A stretch of DNA of 64,000 bases from Paenibacillus lycopersici (GTDB lineage Bacteria; Bacillota; Bacilli; Paenibacillales; Paenibacillaceae): NCBI RefSeq assembly GCF_010119935.1, contig NZ_CP048209.1:602001-666000 (forward strand). Reading direction: 5' to 3'. Of the stretch, positions 35,855 to 44,135 are shown in pieces. Every line of letters begins with the position of its first letter. The stretch's first letter is position 1. Made by a program: the position numbers and the translations under genes. Below the pieces are notes generated by a model. The model did not search any database, had not been told where the DNA came from, and saw only the letters and a list, made by a program, of their open reading frames with translations.

Positions 35855-38191
35855 ATGCGCACGATCCATATCAAGTACAACCCGTACAAGGTCGAGACGG
35901 AAATCACGATCGACGGTAAGCCGATCAAGAAGAACAGCTCGTTGGACGCAGGCAATCAGCGATTCCAGGAATGGGTGGAAGAGCTGCCCAAACGGCTGGT
36001 GGAGGAGTGCAATACGAAGAGCTTCGCCGTTCAGTTTCATGGCACGCTGCTGGATTACGAAGACTTGGTCTCGGTGGCGGAAGACGCCGAAGCCAAGGGC
36101 ATTCGCATCGCCTGCGAGCATATTCCGGCGAAAGAAGCGCATGACAAGGAGCAGGCCATCGCCGATATCTTCCTGGAGATCCAGCACGGTCCCTTCGATG
36201 AATTGAAACAGCCGGACGTGGTCAAAGCATTCGAGATGGCGAGCAGCAGCGAGTTTCCCGTGAACGTCGTGGCGACGATGAGCGCCGGCAAATCCACGCT
36301 GATCAACGCCTTGCTGAGGCAAAGGCTGATGCCGGCCAGACAAGAGGCCTGTACGGCGACGATCACGGAGATCAAGGACATGGATACCGGCCGAGAGGGC
36401 TTCCAAGCAGCGGTATATGACCGAAGCAAGGCGTTGATCGCGAGCGAGCCCGAGCTGACGTTCGAACGGATGGAAGAGCTGAACGCCAACCCGCAGGTCT
36501 CGACCATCGTTGCGGAGGGAGACATCCCCTTCGTCTCCTCGGACGATATCAAGCTGGTTCTGGTCGATACGCCGGGACCGAACAACTCCCGTGACCCGGA
36601 GCATCAAGTCACGACCTACCGCATGCTGTCGGAGTCGTCGAAAACCGTCGTCCTCTATGTATTGAACGCAACCCAGCTGGGCGTGAACGACGACAGCAAC
36701 CTGCTGTCCTACATTGCCGACAGCATGTCCGTCGGCGGCAAGCAATCGAAGGAAAGGTTTATTTTCGTCGTCAACAAGCTGGATGATTTCAAGAAGGGCG
36801 AGGATCATGTCGCGGGCTCGCTCAACAAGGTCAAGAAATACCTGGAGGACAAGGGAATCGCCAATCCGAATATTTATCCGGCGTCGGCGTTGACCGCGCT
36901 CGACATCCGCACGCAATTGAGCGACATTCCGGTCATCGGCCTGTCGGAGGACGAGCTGGATGAGCTGGATCCCGAAATCGCAAGCGCCATCAGCAAAGTC
37001 AAGAAGATGAACCGCAATCCGGATCTGCACTTGGAGAATTATGCTCCGCTCACGCCGAGCGTAAGGAGAGAAATCACGGCGAAGCTGGAAGCGCATGCGG
37101 CCGCCATGAACGAGCAGGACCGGATGATCCGATCGAACGCGATGAAGGAGGAAGCGTTGATCCACTCCGGCATTATCCCGATCGAAGCCGCGATCCGCAT
37201 GTACGTGGCGAAGTATGCCAAGACGGCCAAAATCAAAAACATCGTCGATACGTTCGCCAAGAAGCTCGAGAGCGCCCGGTCGTTCGAGAACACGAAGCAG
37301 GAAATCGCGCAGAACCGGGAGCTGGAGCAGGAGATTCTCGGACAGATCGAAGCGATTCGCGCGAAGCTGAAGAGCGGGGAAGAAGCGAAGAAGTTCAAAG
37401 CGAACGTGGAGGCCATTAATTACGATAAAGAGATCCGTCAGGTCGCCAATTCGGTCTTAGTGGATGCGCAGAAGAAAATCCGCCTGCATCTGGATGATTC
37501 GAAAGGGAAGAAGCTTACGAGGAAAGAAGCCGAGGTCATATGGCGGGAATTCGATAAGTTTACCCAGGACCTTCAGGCGGGGATCGAGGTCAAGCTGGAG
37601 AATCTCGTCACGGATCATGTCAAGCGAAATGCCGAGGAGCTGCTGCATCAATACGAGCGGCGCATTTCCGAGCTTGCCCAGGACGTCAAGTCGGGAACCG
37701 TAACGATCAAGCCGTTCGAGATGATGAGCGGCGATGTGGGGAAAGCGCCCGATCCGGAGAAGCTGCTTAAAGACTTGACGAAGACCGAGTCCGTAAAGGT
37801 AGGCGAGGAATGGGTTAAAAACGAGAATAAAAAATGGTATAAGCCATGGACCTATTTCCAAAAATCCGGCTACAGCAAAGCCATCTACGAAGATCAGGAA
37901 TATATCAACGGAAAAGAGCTCGGAGACAAGTATTTCGCCCCCATTGAGGCGGAATTGCAAAAAAACAACGAGATCGCGGTGAAGTATGCCAAAGACCAGG
38001 CCCATGCGGTCAAGGAGGCCTTCAAGAAGAGATTCGAAGAGCTCGATCGGGTTCTGCAGCGGAAGCTGGACGAGCTCGAGAATTGCGCCGTGAACCGCAC
38101 GAACGTGGAGCAGGCGATTCGGGACATTCAGGTGCGATTGACGTGGCTGGAGAACATTCAGGACCGGATCCAAGGCATTTTGGACATCTAG
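35855..38191 (+). CDS. Dynamin-like GTPase (778 aa) with long coiled-coil stalk
   Basis: The start ATG 35855 follows AGGAG. An N-terminal domain of about 100 residues comes first (MRTIHIKYNPYKVETEITID). The GTPase then has G1 ATMSAGKST (140-148), EACTAT with the G2 Thr, G3 DTPG (238-241), and G4 NKLD (307-310). From about 440 to 778 the protein is mostly helical, charged and coiled-coil (ENTKQEIAQNRELEQEIL and onward), the dynamin stalk, with a short aromatic NKKWYKPWTYFQK stretch near residue 650 that could be a membrane paddle. It would oligomerise on membranes and hydrolyse GTP. It belongs with the shorter GTPase just upstream. Confidence 0.88.
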   Translation: MRTIHIKYNPYKVETEITIDGKPIKKNSSLDAGNQRFQEWVEELPKRLVEECNTKSFAVQFHGTLLDYEDLVSVAEDAEAKGIRIACEHIPAKEAHDKEQAIADIFLEIQHGPFDELKQPDVVKAFEMASSSEFPVNVVATMSAGKSTLINALLRQRLMPARQEACTATITEIKDMDTGREGFQAAVYDRSKALIASEPELTFERMEELNANPQVSTIVAEGDIPFVSSDDIKLVLVDTPGPNNSRDPEHQVTTYRMLSESSKTVVLYVLNATQLGVNDDSNLLSYIADSMSVGGKQSKERFIFVVNKLDDFKKGEDHVAGSLNKVKKYLEDKGIANPNIYPASALTALDIRTQLSDIPVIGLSEDELDELDPEIASAISKVKKMNRNPDLHLENYAPLTPSVRREITAKLEAHAAAMNEQDRMIRSNAMKEEALIHSGIIPIEAAIRMYVAKYAKTAKIKNIVDTFAKKLESARSFENTKQEIAQNRELEQEILGQIEAIRAKLKSGEEAKKFKANVEAINYDKEIRQVANSVLVDAQKKIRLHLDDSKGKKLTRKEAEVIWREFDKFTQDLQAGIEVKLENLVTDHVKRNAEELLHQYERRISELAQDVKSGTVTIKPFEMMSGDVGKAPDPEKLLKDLTKTESVKVGEEWVKNENKKWYKPWTYFQKSGYSKAIYEDQEYINGKELGDKYFAPIEAELQKNNEIAVKYAKDQAHAVKEAFKKRFEELDRVLQRKLDELENCAVNRTNVEQAIRDIQVRLTWLENIQDRIQGILDI

Positions 38192-38234
38192 GCGACTGGC
38201 AAATCACGACGAGAAGCTTCCGGGGAGGACAACC

Positions 38235-38843
38235 ATGACGATAAACAAGGAATTCGAGCAAGCGGTGCTCGACCAGGATCTATTAATGGTACGAATTATG
38301 CTCAAAAACAGTTTGATGGTAGACCCGACGCAAACCGATTTCGACCAAAGGCTGTCATACGCCGCGGCGCGGTTGACCGCGTTATATGACGAGCATGACG
38401 GGGAGCTGCTGCAGCAGGCTTCCGCGTTGTGGACGGAGGATGATTTGGACGAGCAGATGGTTGCGATGGTTCAAAATTTCTCCAGAGAACGCGTGGCGCT
38501 GGTGAAGAGTATCTGCCGCCAGCTGTACGACGGGAGGGCGCTGCAACCGCAATTGCAAGCAAGTTCCGCTGCTTCGGCTGCTTCGGCGCAAGTCGCAGCC
38601 GGGACTGCAAGGCCTCGCGTTCAGACAAGCGGAGGCAGCCGTGGAGCGTATATTCCGAGGGCGCCGCGTAGAAGCGGCGCAGGTCCGAACATACGCCGCG
38701 GAGCGGGACTGGCCGTAGCCGGCATCGGCGTCGTGATTCTTGGCGCAGCCATTCCCAAAACGATTATTACCGTTGCCGGCGTCGTCCTGGCCATTGCCGG
38801 AGGCGGTTTGATGCTGAAAGGCAAGCCAAGGAGGTTTCTATGA
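38235..38843 (+). CDS. Small protein with helical N-terminus and C-terminal membrane anchor
   Basis: 202 residues (GGGGAGGA before the ATG). Residues 1-95 are helical and acidic (FEQAVLDQDLLMVRIMLKNS). A low-complexity Ala/Ser/Gly/Arg linker follows (about 100-150), then two short hydrophobic stretches, LAVAGIGVVILGAA and VAGVVLAIAGGGLML, at about 160-195, and a basic end KGKPRRFL. It ends overlapping the start of the HerA-like gene by 4 bp, so the two are translationally coupled. The first segment resembles small adaptor domains; I do not recognise the family. Its place suggests it links the ATPase to the membrane. Confidence 0.65.
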   Translation: MTINKEFEQAVLDQDLLMVRIMLKNSLMVDPTQTDFDQRLSYAAARLTALYDEHDGELLQQASALWTEDDLDEQMVAMVQNFSRERVALVKSICRQLYDGRALQPQLQASSAASAASAQVAAGTARPRVQTSGGSRGAYIPRAPRRSGAGPNIRRGAGLAVAGIGVVILGAAIPKTIITVAGVVLAIAGGGLMLKGKPRRFL

Positions 38844-41800
38844 GCACTTCCGTTCTTAACCAGCAACCGGGCGCCGTGTCCCAATACCCCATTCCGCAGC
38901 ATGAACAAATCGAGGCAAGCGTGGCCTCCGCCCTGCAAGTCGTTGACGACATCGTTCTTAAAAACTATATTTCCAAACTTGAAGCGCTTGACGTCGTTCC
39001 GCTGGATGCGCATACGCTGGAGACGAATTTGACGGAAAACGTTCGATTCTTCAAGATTACCGAGATGGTGTACGAGAAGGATGAATATTCGACTTACAAA
39101 TTCGCGAGCGTCTTCCATGCGCTGTCCTCCGCGAACTGCGCGATCTTCATTCTGATCGACAGCGACGGGGCGAAGACGGAGTTCTACATGGGCATTCGCT
39201 CCCTGGATTCGGCGCGCACGACGCATTCGTTGAAGGATACCTTGAAGAGCGCGATCACCGGACAATTTCCCGGCGTCAAGACCGAGGATTACTTGGATGA
39301 GGAGATGCGCGCTGTCCTCGGACGGATGAAGACCAATACGATATCGGCGGTCTCTTGCGTGGCCAACGACAAGGACGAGCAGAACCGGGCGAATCATTCG
39401 TTCGTCCAGGGACTCGAGAAGCTTGCGCTGTCCATGCAGGGAGAGAAATATACCGCGATTATTCTGGCGAACGGCACAACGCAGCAGCAATTGTCCGATA
39501 TCCGCAAGGGCTACGAGCAAATATACACGCAGCTGTCCCCTTTCGGAACGAGTCAGGTCAGCTACGCGATGAACAGGTCCTATAATCTGTCGGAAGCCGT
39601 AACGAGAGGCAGCTCTCAAGGCAGTTCGTTCAGCGAGACGCAATCCTCGACGAGAGGCACGACCGAAACCTCCAGCAGCGGAACATCCGAATCCGTCTCC
39701 GTAGAAAGCGGGGCCAGCAAAGCGGTCAAAGGCTTGGCCGCCGCCGCAGGCATGATCGGCGCGGCGCTTGCTCCCGTAACGGGAGGGGCGAGTCTCGCAG
39801 CCGGCGGTGTGCTTGCCGGAAGCCTGGGCGTTCTGGGCATGGCTATTCAGAGTACGAAGACAACCGGATCGACATCGCAGACGTCTACGGCGGACAGCCT
39901 CTCCGACACGACGGGCACCAGCAAGGGAACGACGACCAGCGTCAACGAGAGCAGCACGGCTACGCAGGGTCAGCAGCTTGGAGACTCGCAGAATATGACC
40001 CTGACCTTGCAGGATAAAACGATCATCGGCATGCTCGATCGCATCGATCTGCAGCTGGCGCGATTGCAGGAATTCGAAAGCTTGGGCATGTGGGAATGCG
40101 CGGCGTATTTCATGTCCGAGAATCCGTATGCGGCCGAGATGGCCGCGTCCACCTACAAGGCGCTGATGAGGGGCGAGCATTCGGGCGTCGAGCTCTCGGC
40201 CATCAATTCATGGGGCCTGCGGGATGGGGATAAGGCGAGCCGCATTCGGGAATACGTGACGAATTTCATGCATCCCGTGTTCGCTTACCGCAACGAAGCC
40301 GGGAATATTCAGGTGACGCCCTGCTCCCTGGTGAGCGGCAACGAGCTGGCGCTGCATATGGGACTGCCGCGGCGGTCCGTCAGCGGATTTCCGGTCATCG
40401 AGCATGCCGATTTCGGCAAGGACGTCGTCCGATACGAAGGGAGCAAGTCGGCGAACAATATCAACTTGGGCCGCTTGTTCAATATGGGCAGCGTCCATGA
40501 CAATCGCATCGGGCTTGATCGCAATACGTTGACGATGCATACTTTCATTACCGGTTCAACGGGATCCGGGAAGAGCAATACGGTCTATGAGCTGCTGCGC
40601 CAGCTGGATGCCGTGGATGTCCGGTTCATGGTCATCGAGCCGGCCAAGGGCGAATACAAGCATGTATTCGGACATCGTCACGACGTACGCGTGCTTGGGA
40701 CGAACGCGCAGTACAGCGAGCTGCTGCGGATCAACCCGTTCCGGTTTCCGAAGGGGATCCACGTGCTGGAGCATGTCGATCGGCTGATCGAAATCTTCAA
40801 TGTATGCTGGCCGATGTACGCGGCGATGCCGGCTGTGCTGAAGGATGCCGTTCTGCAGGCTTATGAGGTGTGCGGCTGGGATCTGGCGGAGTCGAGCAAT
40901 CGGTTCTCCGGGGAATGGTTCCCGACCTTTGCCGATTTGCAGCATGAGCTCGTACAAGTCATAGAGAGCTCCGCTTATTCCCAGGAGTTGAAGAGCAACT
41001 ACACCGGTTCGCTCGTTACCCGGGTTAAATCGTTGACGAACGGCCTTAACGGACAGCTGTTCACGGCCGACGAGACGCCGAACGAGGCACTGTTTGACGA
41101 CAACGTCATTATCGATCTAAGCCGCGTCGGTTCGCTCGAGACGAAGTCGTTCATTATGGGGCTGCTGATCATGCGGCTCAACGAACACCGAATGACTCAT
41201 GCCGAAGGCATGAATCTTCCGCTTAAGCACGTGACCGTTCTGGAAGAGGCGCATCATATTCTCAGACGCGCCTCGATCGAGCAGAACCCGGAGAATCCGA
41301 GCGTCTCCGGCAAGTCGGTCGAGCTGCTGGCGAATGCGATTGCCGAGATGCGAACGTACGGCGAAGGCTTCATAATCGCCGATCAATCCCCCAGCGCGGT
41401 CGACATGTCCGCGATTCGGAATACGAATACGAAGATCATCATGCGGCTGCCGGACGAAGCGGATCGGCGACTGGCCGGCAAGTCCGCCGCATTAAAGGAC
41501 GGCCAGCTGGACGAGATATCCAAGCTGCCGCGCGGCGTTGCGGTCGTCTATCAGAACGATTGGCTGGAGCCGGTCTTGTGCCAGATTCGGAAATTCGACG
41601 AAGCGGACCGGCGTCCGTATCGGTATGAACCCGCTGGATCGGCAAGGGGGACGGAAACGGCTCGTTTCAAGGCGGCATTCATCAAGCTGCTGCTGCGCGG
41701 CCGGGTGCCGGAGGATACGGAACCGGACCTGGCGTATCTCGGCGATGCCGTAGATCGCACCAATCTGTCGACGCGGATGAAGATGATCATTCGACGCCTG

Positions 41801-42118
41801 CTCGAGGAATATCGGCGGACGAACCGGTTGGAGCTGTGGAAGGACGAGCGTTTCGGCGAAACGGCGGATCTCGTCACGGGACAGCTCGGTTCGCGGGCGG
41901 CGGTAGATGCGCTCATCCGAAGCGAGAAGCGATTCTCCGATTTGAACGCTTCGCTGCGGCTATTCATCGATAGGGAAATCCCGGGGCTATCCGCAGAATG
42001 GCAGATGAGCATCGCGCAGTGCCTTATGCGAAGCTTCCCTGACAGGGATGATGAGCGGCTGGAGATCTATTCGGCTTGGCGGAAGCACACGCTGGAAAGC
42101 GGGGAATGGCTGTCATGA
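38840..42118 (+). CDS. HerA/FtsK-like ATPase with Ser/Thr-rich insert (1092 aa)
   Basis: AAGGAGG precedes ATG 38840. Residues 1-250 are an alpha/beta domain without a known name (ASVFHALSSANCAIFILIDS). Residues about 254-377 are rich in Ser and Thr and enclose a Gly/Ala hydrophobic stretch (about 294-338, AAAAGMIGAALAPVTGGASL) that could insert in a membrane. The ATPase core follows: Walker A GSTGSGKS (572-579), VIEPAKGEY, Walker B VTVLEEAHH (798-806) and IADQSPSAV as sensor, then IIMRLPDEADRR. This is the HerA/DUF87 family of hexameric pumps for DNA or protein. About 150 helical residues close it. HerA-type pumps work with nucleases in DNA-end resection, defence and conjugation-like export. 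Confidence 0.85.
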   Translation: MSTSVLNQQPGAVSQYPIPQHEQIEASVASALQVVDDIVLKNYISKLEALDVVPLDAHTLETNLTENVRFFKITEMVYEKDEYSTYKFASVFHALSSANCAIFILIDSDGAKTEFYMGIRSLDSARTTHSLKDTLKSAITGQFPGVKTEDYLDEEMRAVLGRMKTNTISAVSCVANDKDEQNRANHSFVQGLEKLALSMQGEKYTAIILANGTTQQQLSDIRKGYEQIYTQLSPFGTSQVSYAMNRSYNLSEAVTRGSSQGSSFSETQSSTRGTTETSSSGTSESVSVESGASKAVKGLAAAAGMIGAALAPVTGGASLAAGGVLAGSLGVLGMAIQSTKTTGSTSQTSTADSLSDTTGTSKGTTTSVNESSTATQGQQLGDSQNMTLTLQDKTIIGMLDRIDLQLARLQEFESLGMWECAAYFMSENPYAAEMAASTYKALMRGEHSGVELSAINSWGLRDGDKASRIREYVTNFMHPVFAYRNEAGNIQVTPCSLVSGNELALHMGLPRRSVSGFPVIEHADFGKDVVRYEGSKSANNINLGRLFNMGSVHDNRIGLDRNTLTMHTFITGSTGSGKSNTVYELLRQLDAVDVRFMVIEPAKGEYKHVFGHRHDVRVLGTNAQYSELLRINPFRFPKGIHVLEHVDRLIEIFNVCWPMYAAMPAVLKDAVLQAYEVCGWDLAESSNRFSGEWFPTFADLQHELVQVIESSAYSQELKSNYTGSLVTRVKSLTNGLNGQLFTADETPNEALFDDNVIIDLSRVGSLETKSFIMGLLIMRLNEHRMTHAEGMNLPLKHVTVLEEAHHILRRASIEQNPENPSVSGKSVELLANAIAEMRTYGEGFIIADQSPSAVDMSAIRNTNTKIIMRLPDEADRRLAGKSAALKDGQLDEISKLPRGVAVVYQNDWLEPVLCQIRKFDEADRRPYRYEPAGSARGTETARFKAAFIKLLLRGRVPEDTEPDLAYLGDAVDRTNLSTRMKMIIRRLLEEYRRTNRLELWKDERFGETADLVTGQLGSRAAVDALIRSEKRFSDLNASLRLFIDREIPGLSAEWQMSIAQCLMRSFPDRDDERLEIYSAWRKHTLESGEWLS

Positions 42119-42693
42119 ACGCGTACATGGATATTCGGGAGACGACGATCAACGAGTGCCCGCTCTCCGAAATCGCGAAATCAATGACGAACAAGTCGCT
42201 GGATTTAAGAGAGCTGGATCGGCCGATCGCTTTGGACGCGGATAACGTCAAAGGCTGCCCGATCGAAGGGAACGGCGGACATTGGAGCGGCGAGCGCGGC
42301 AACTCCGACTGGTATCCGGACAAGGAAGCGTTACTGCCGCGGTATAATCCCGAGAACATAACGTGGGGGGAAGCGCTCGACAAGCACGGGATCGACCATA
42401 TTTCCTTCAAAGAGGGGGAACCGGACTTCTCGGAAATCGCCCAAGGCACCGTGGAAATCGATGATTTCACGGATTCGCGCAGAAAGAACTTTATGCAGGC
42501 CGACGAGAAGCTGGCCGAGGCGCGCGGATGTTCGCCGGACGAAATCAAGCAATGGCGTGAAGAAAACGGTTATACTTGGCATGAGTGCAGCGATTGCAAA
42601 ACCATGCAATTGGTGCCTTCCGAAATTCACAACAACGTTGCTCATACAGGCGGCATTTCCGAGATGAAGAAAACAAACGAGATGGATAGATAA
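42115..42693 (+). CDS. HNH-nuclease toxin (WHE/WHH type)
   Basis: 192 residues. The ATG at 42115 overlaps the ATPase stop (ATGA), with GGGGA nine bases before, so translation is coupled. An N-terminal segment of 40 residues has no motif. Then comes the toxin region: GCPIEGNGGHWSGERGNSDW, ITWGEALDKHGIDHI, GTVEIDDFTDSRRKNF and at the end TWHECSDCKTMQLVPSEIH (His156, His172) and HTGG (His177). This is the HNH/Endo VII superfamily as found at the C-termini of polymorphic toxins; the metal site is formed by the His residues. Here it is a free-standing gene, not a domain of a large exported protein. Predicted activity is cleavage of DNA. Confidence 0.8.
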   Translation: MNAYMDIRETTINECPLSEIAKSMTNKSLDLRELDRPIALDADNVKGCPIEGNGGHWSGERGNSDWYPDKEALLPRYNPENITWGEALDKHGIDHISFKEGEPDFSEIAQGTVEIDDFTDSRRKNFMQADEKLAEARGCSPDEIKQWREENGYTWHECSDCKTMQLVPSEIHNNVAHTGGISEMKKTNEMDR

Positions 42694-42720
42694 AGTCTAA
42701 TCGCTAGGAGGATGTATCGA

Positions 42721-43131
42721 ATGAGCATGGTAGATCCCGTATTCGGGGAAGTCACCTATGCATATGGCTGGTCGAAACCGTTTGAAGTGCGTTTATGGAA
42801 TCGCGGTTACCGTATCGATTGCGTCGCTTCCGCGTACAAAGGACAAGAAATCGCGGAAGAGCAGCGGCGGCAATTTCGTTATTTCCTTGAGCGCCAAAGC
42901 GACAATGAACGGCGAATATGCGAACTGCTGGAGCAGTACTACAGCTTGCAGATCGGCCCGGTCATTACTGGGAATGCGCAGCTGCAGCTGATGGTCAAGC
43001 CGACGGAGCTTGTTTTTGAGCGGGATGGCAGCTATGCCATGCTGTTCGATTGCAGCTGGGATGCCGACAACGGTGTCGCGGTTCGCCTGTCGCCCGAGGA
43101 ACAGGTGGGGCCTCAAAACCTATTCATATAA
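42721..43131 (+). CDS. Probable immunity protein for the HNH toxin
   Basis: 136 residues from ATG 42721 (AGGAGG 9 bases before); the ATG at 42712 is too close to the site. It starts VDPVFGEVTYAYGWSKPFEV and ends DNGVAVRLSPEEQVGPQNLF, a pattern seen in DUF6985/DUF2004-like proteins of polymorphic-toxin loci. No signal peptide or membrane helix. It lies 27 bp after the toxin gene in the same direction, the standard order for toxin then immunity. Neutralisation of the nuclease is inferred from position and resemblance only. Confidence 0.55.
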   Translation: MSMVDPVFGEVTYAYGWSKPFEVRLWNRGYRIDCVASAYKGQEIAEEQRRQFRYFLERQSDNERRICELLEQYYSLQIGPVITGNAQLQLMVKPTELVFERDGSYAMLFDCSWDADNGVAVRLSPEEQVGPQNLFI

Positions 43132-43212
43132 AGCTTGGGACGGCAGTCTATTCGAGACTGTTTGAATATCGTTCTTTCGGCGTACTTATATATGATGAAG
43201 GAGGCGATAGCC

Positions 43213-43887
43213 ATGCGGTTAGAATATGAAATGCTGCTTCGGGTCATGATTGCGGGTATCTGCGGTCTGTTGATCGGCTACGAGAGGAAGAACCGGATGA
43301 AGGAAGCGGGCATTCGCACCCATTTCGTGGTGGCGACGGGGGCGGCGCTCATGATGGTCATTTCCAAATACGGATTCTCGGATCTGCAGGGAAAGCCGTA
43401 CATCGCGCTCGACCCGTCCCGGATTGCGGCGCAGGTCGTCAGCGGCGTCGGATTTCTGGGAGCGGGCATGATCTTCATGCAGCGGCAGACGGTCAAAGGA
43501 CTGACGACTGCGGCGGGGATATGGGCGACGGCAGGCATCGGCATGGCGATCGCGGCGAATTTATACGTGCTCGGCATCGGCGTGACGCTGCTTATCCTGA
43601 TTGCCCAGAAGCTGCTGCACAGCCGGTTCGATTGGCTCACCGCGCCGCGAAGCGAGCAGCTGACCGTCAGGCTTGCCGACGCGGAGGGGGCCGTTGACAC
43701 GCTGCAGCGCGCGCTGCGCGATGCCGGCGTCGAGGTGCTTTATTTCCAGGCCGAGAAGCGGCTTGACGGAGCAGAGCCGGAGCTGCAATTGCACTTCACG
43801 GTCAAGCTGCCGGCCGCCGGAGAGCCGGATAAGCTGCTGCCGCTGATTCAGCGGGTACCGTATGTGCTGTGCGTCGAGCTGCAGTAA
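43213..43887 (+). CDS. MgtC/SapB family membrane protein
   Basis: 224 residues from ATG 43213 (AAGGAGG before). Four or five helices in the first 145 residues show the MgtC signatures GLLIGYERKNR, AGIRTHFVVATGAALMM and FLGAGMIFMQ, then GLTTAAGIWATAGIGM. The cytoplasmic C-terminal part (about 150-224) is an ACT-like domain. MgtC proteins modulate ATP synthase and magnesium or acid adaptation in some bacteria; the function in Bacillota is less clear. Not part of the toxin locus as far as spacing shows (82 bp). Confidence 0.93.
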   Translation: MRLEYEMLLRVMIAGICGLLIGYERKNRMKEAGIRTHFVVATGAALMMVISKYGFSDLQGKPYIALDPSRIAAQVVSGVGFLGAGMIFMQRQTVKGLTTAAGIWATAGIGMAIAANLYVLGIGVTLLILIAQKLLHSRFDWLTAPRSEQLTVRLADAEGAVDTLQRALRDAGVEVLYFQAEKRLDGAEPELQLHFTVKLPAAGEPDKLLPLIQRVPYVLCVELQ

Positions 43888-44135
43888 GGCGAATCGCGCA
43901 TGCTGACGCGACGTCGGTATTGGCCCGCCCGGCAAACGTACCGACGGCGTTCTGACGGCGTCGCGGCAGATAGCGTAATTCTTGCAGCCGCACGGGTTTC
44001 GGCGGGCTTCCATCTTTTACACGGGCGATTTTCAGCTTCTCCTAAGCTAACGAGCGTATAGTGGATGGTCGAGCGGGGCATAGACTGCTGCCGCTCACCG
44101 TGCACGTACTTAAGCTTCAGGCAAAGGAGAAGGTT
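43888..44135. other. Gene-free stretch, nothing identified
   Basis: About 250 bp between MgtC and the phosphodiester glycosidase gene. A TATAGT at 44058-44063 may be a -10 box for the next gene. No hairpin with a T-tail, no small frame with a ribosome site. Confidence 0.4.
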
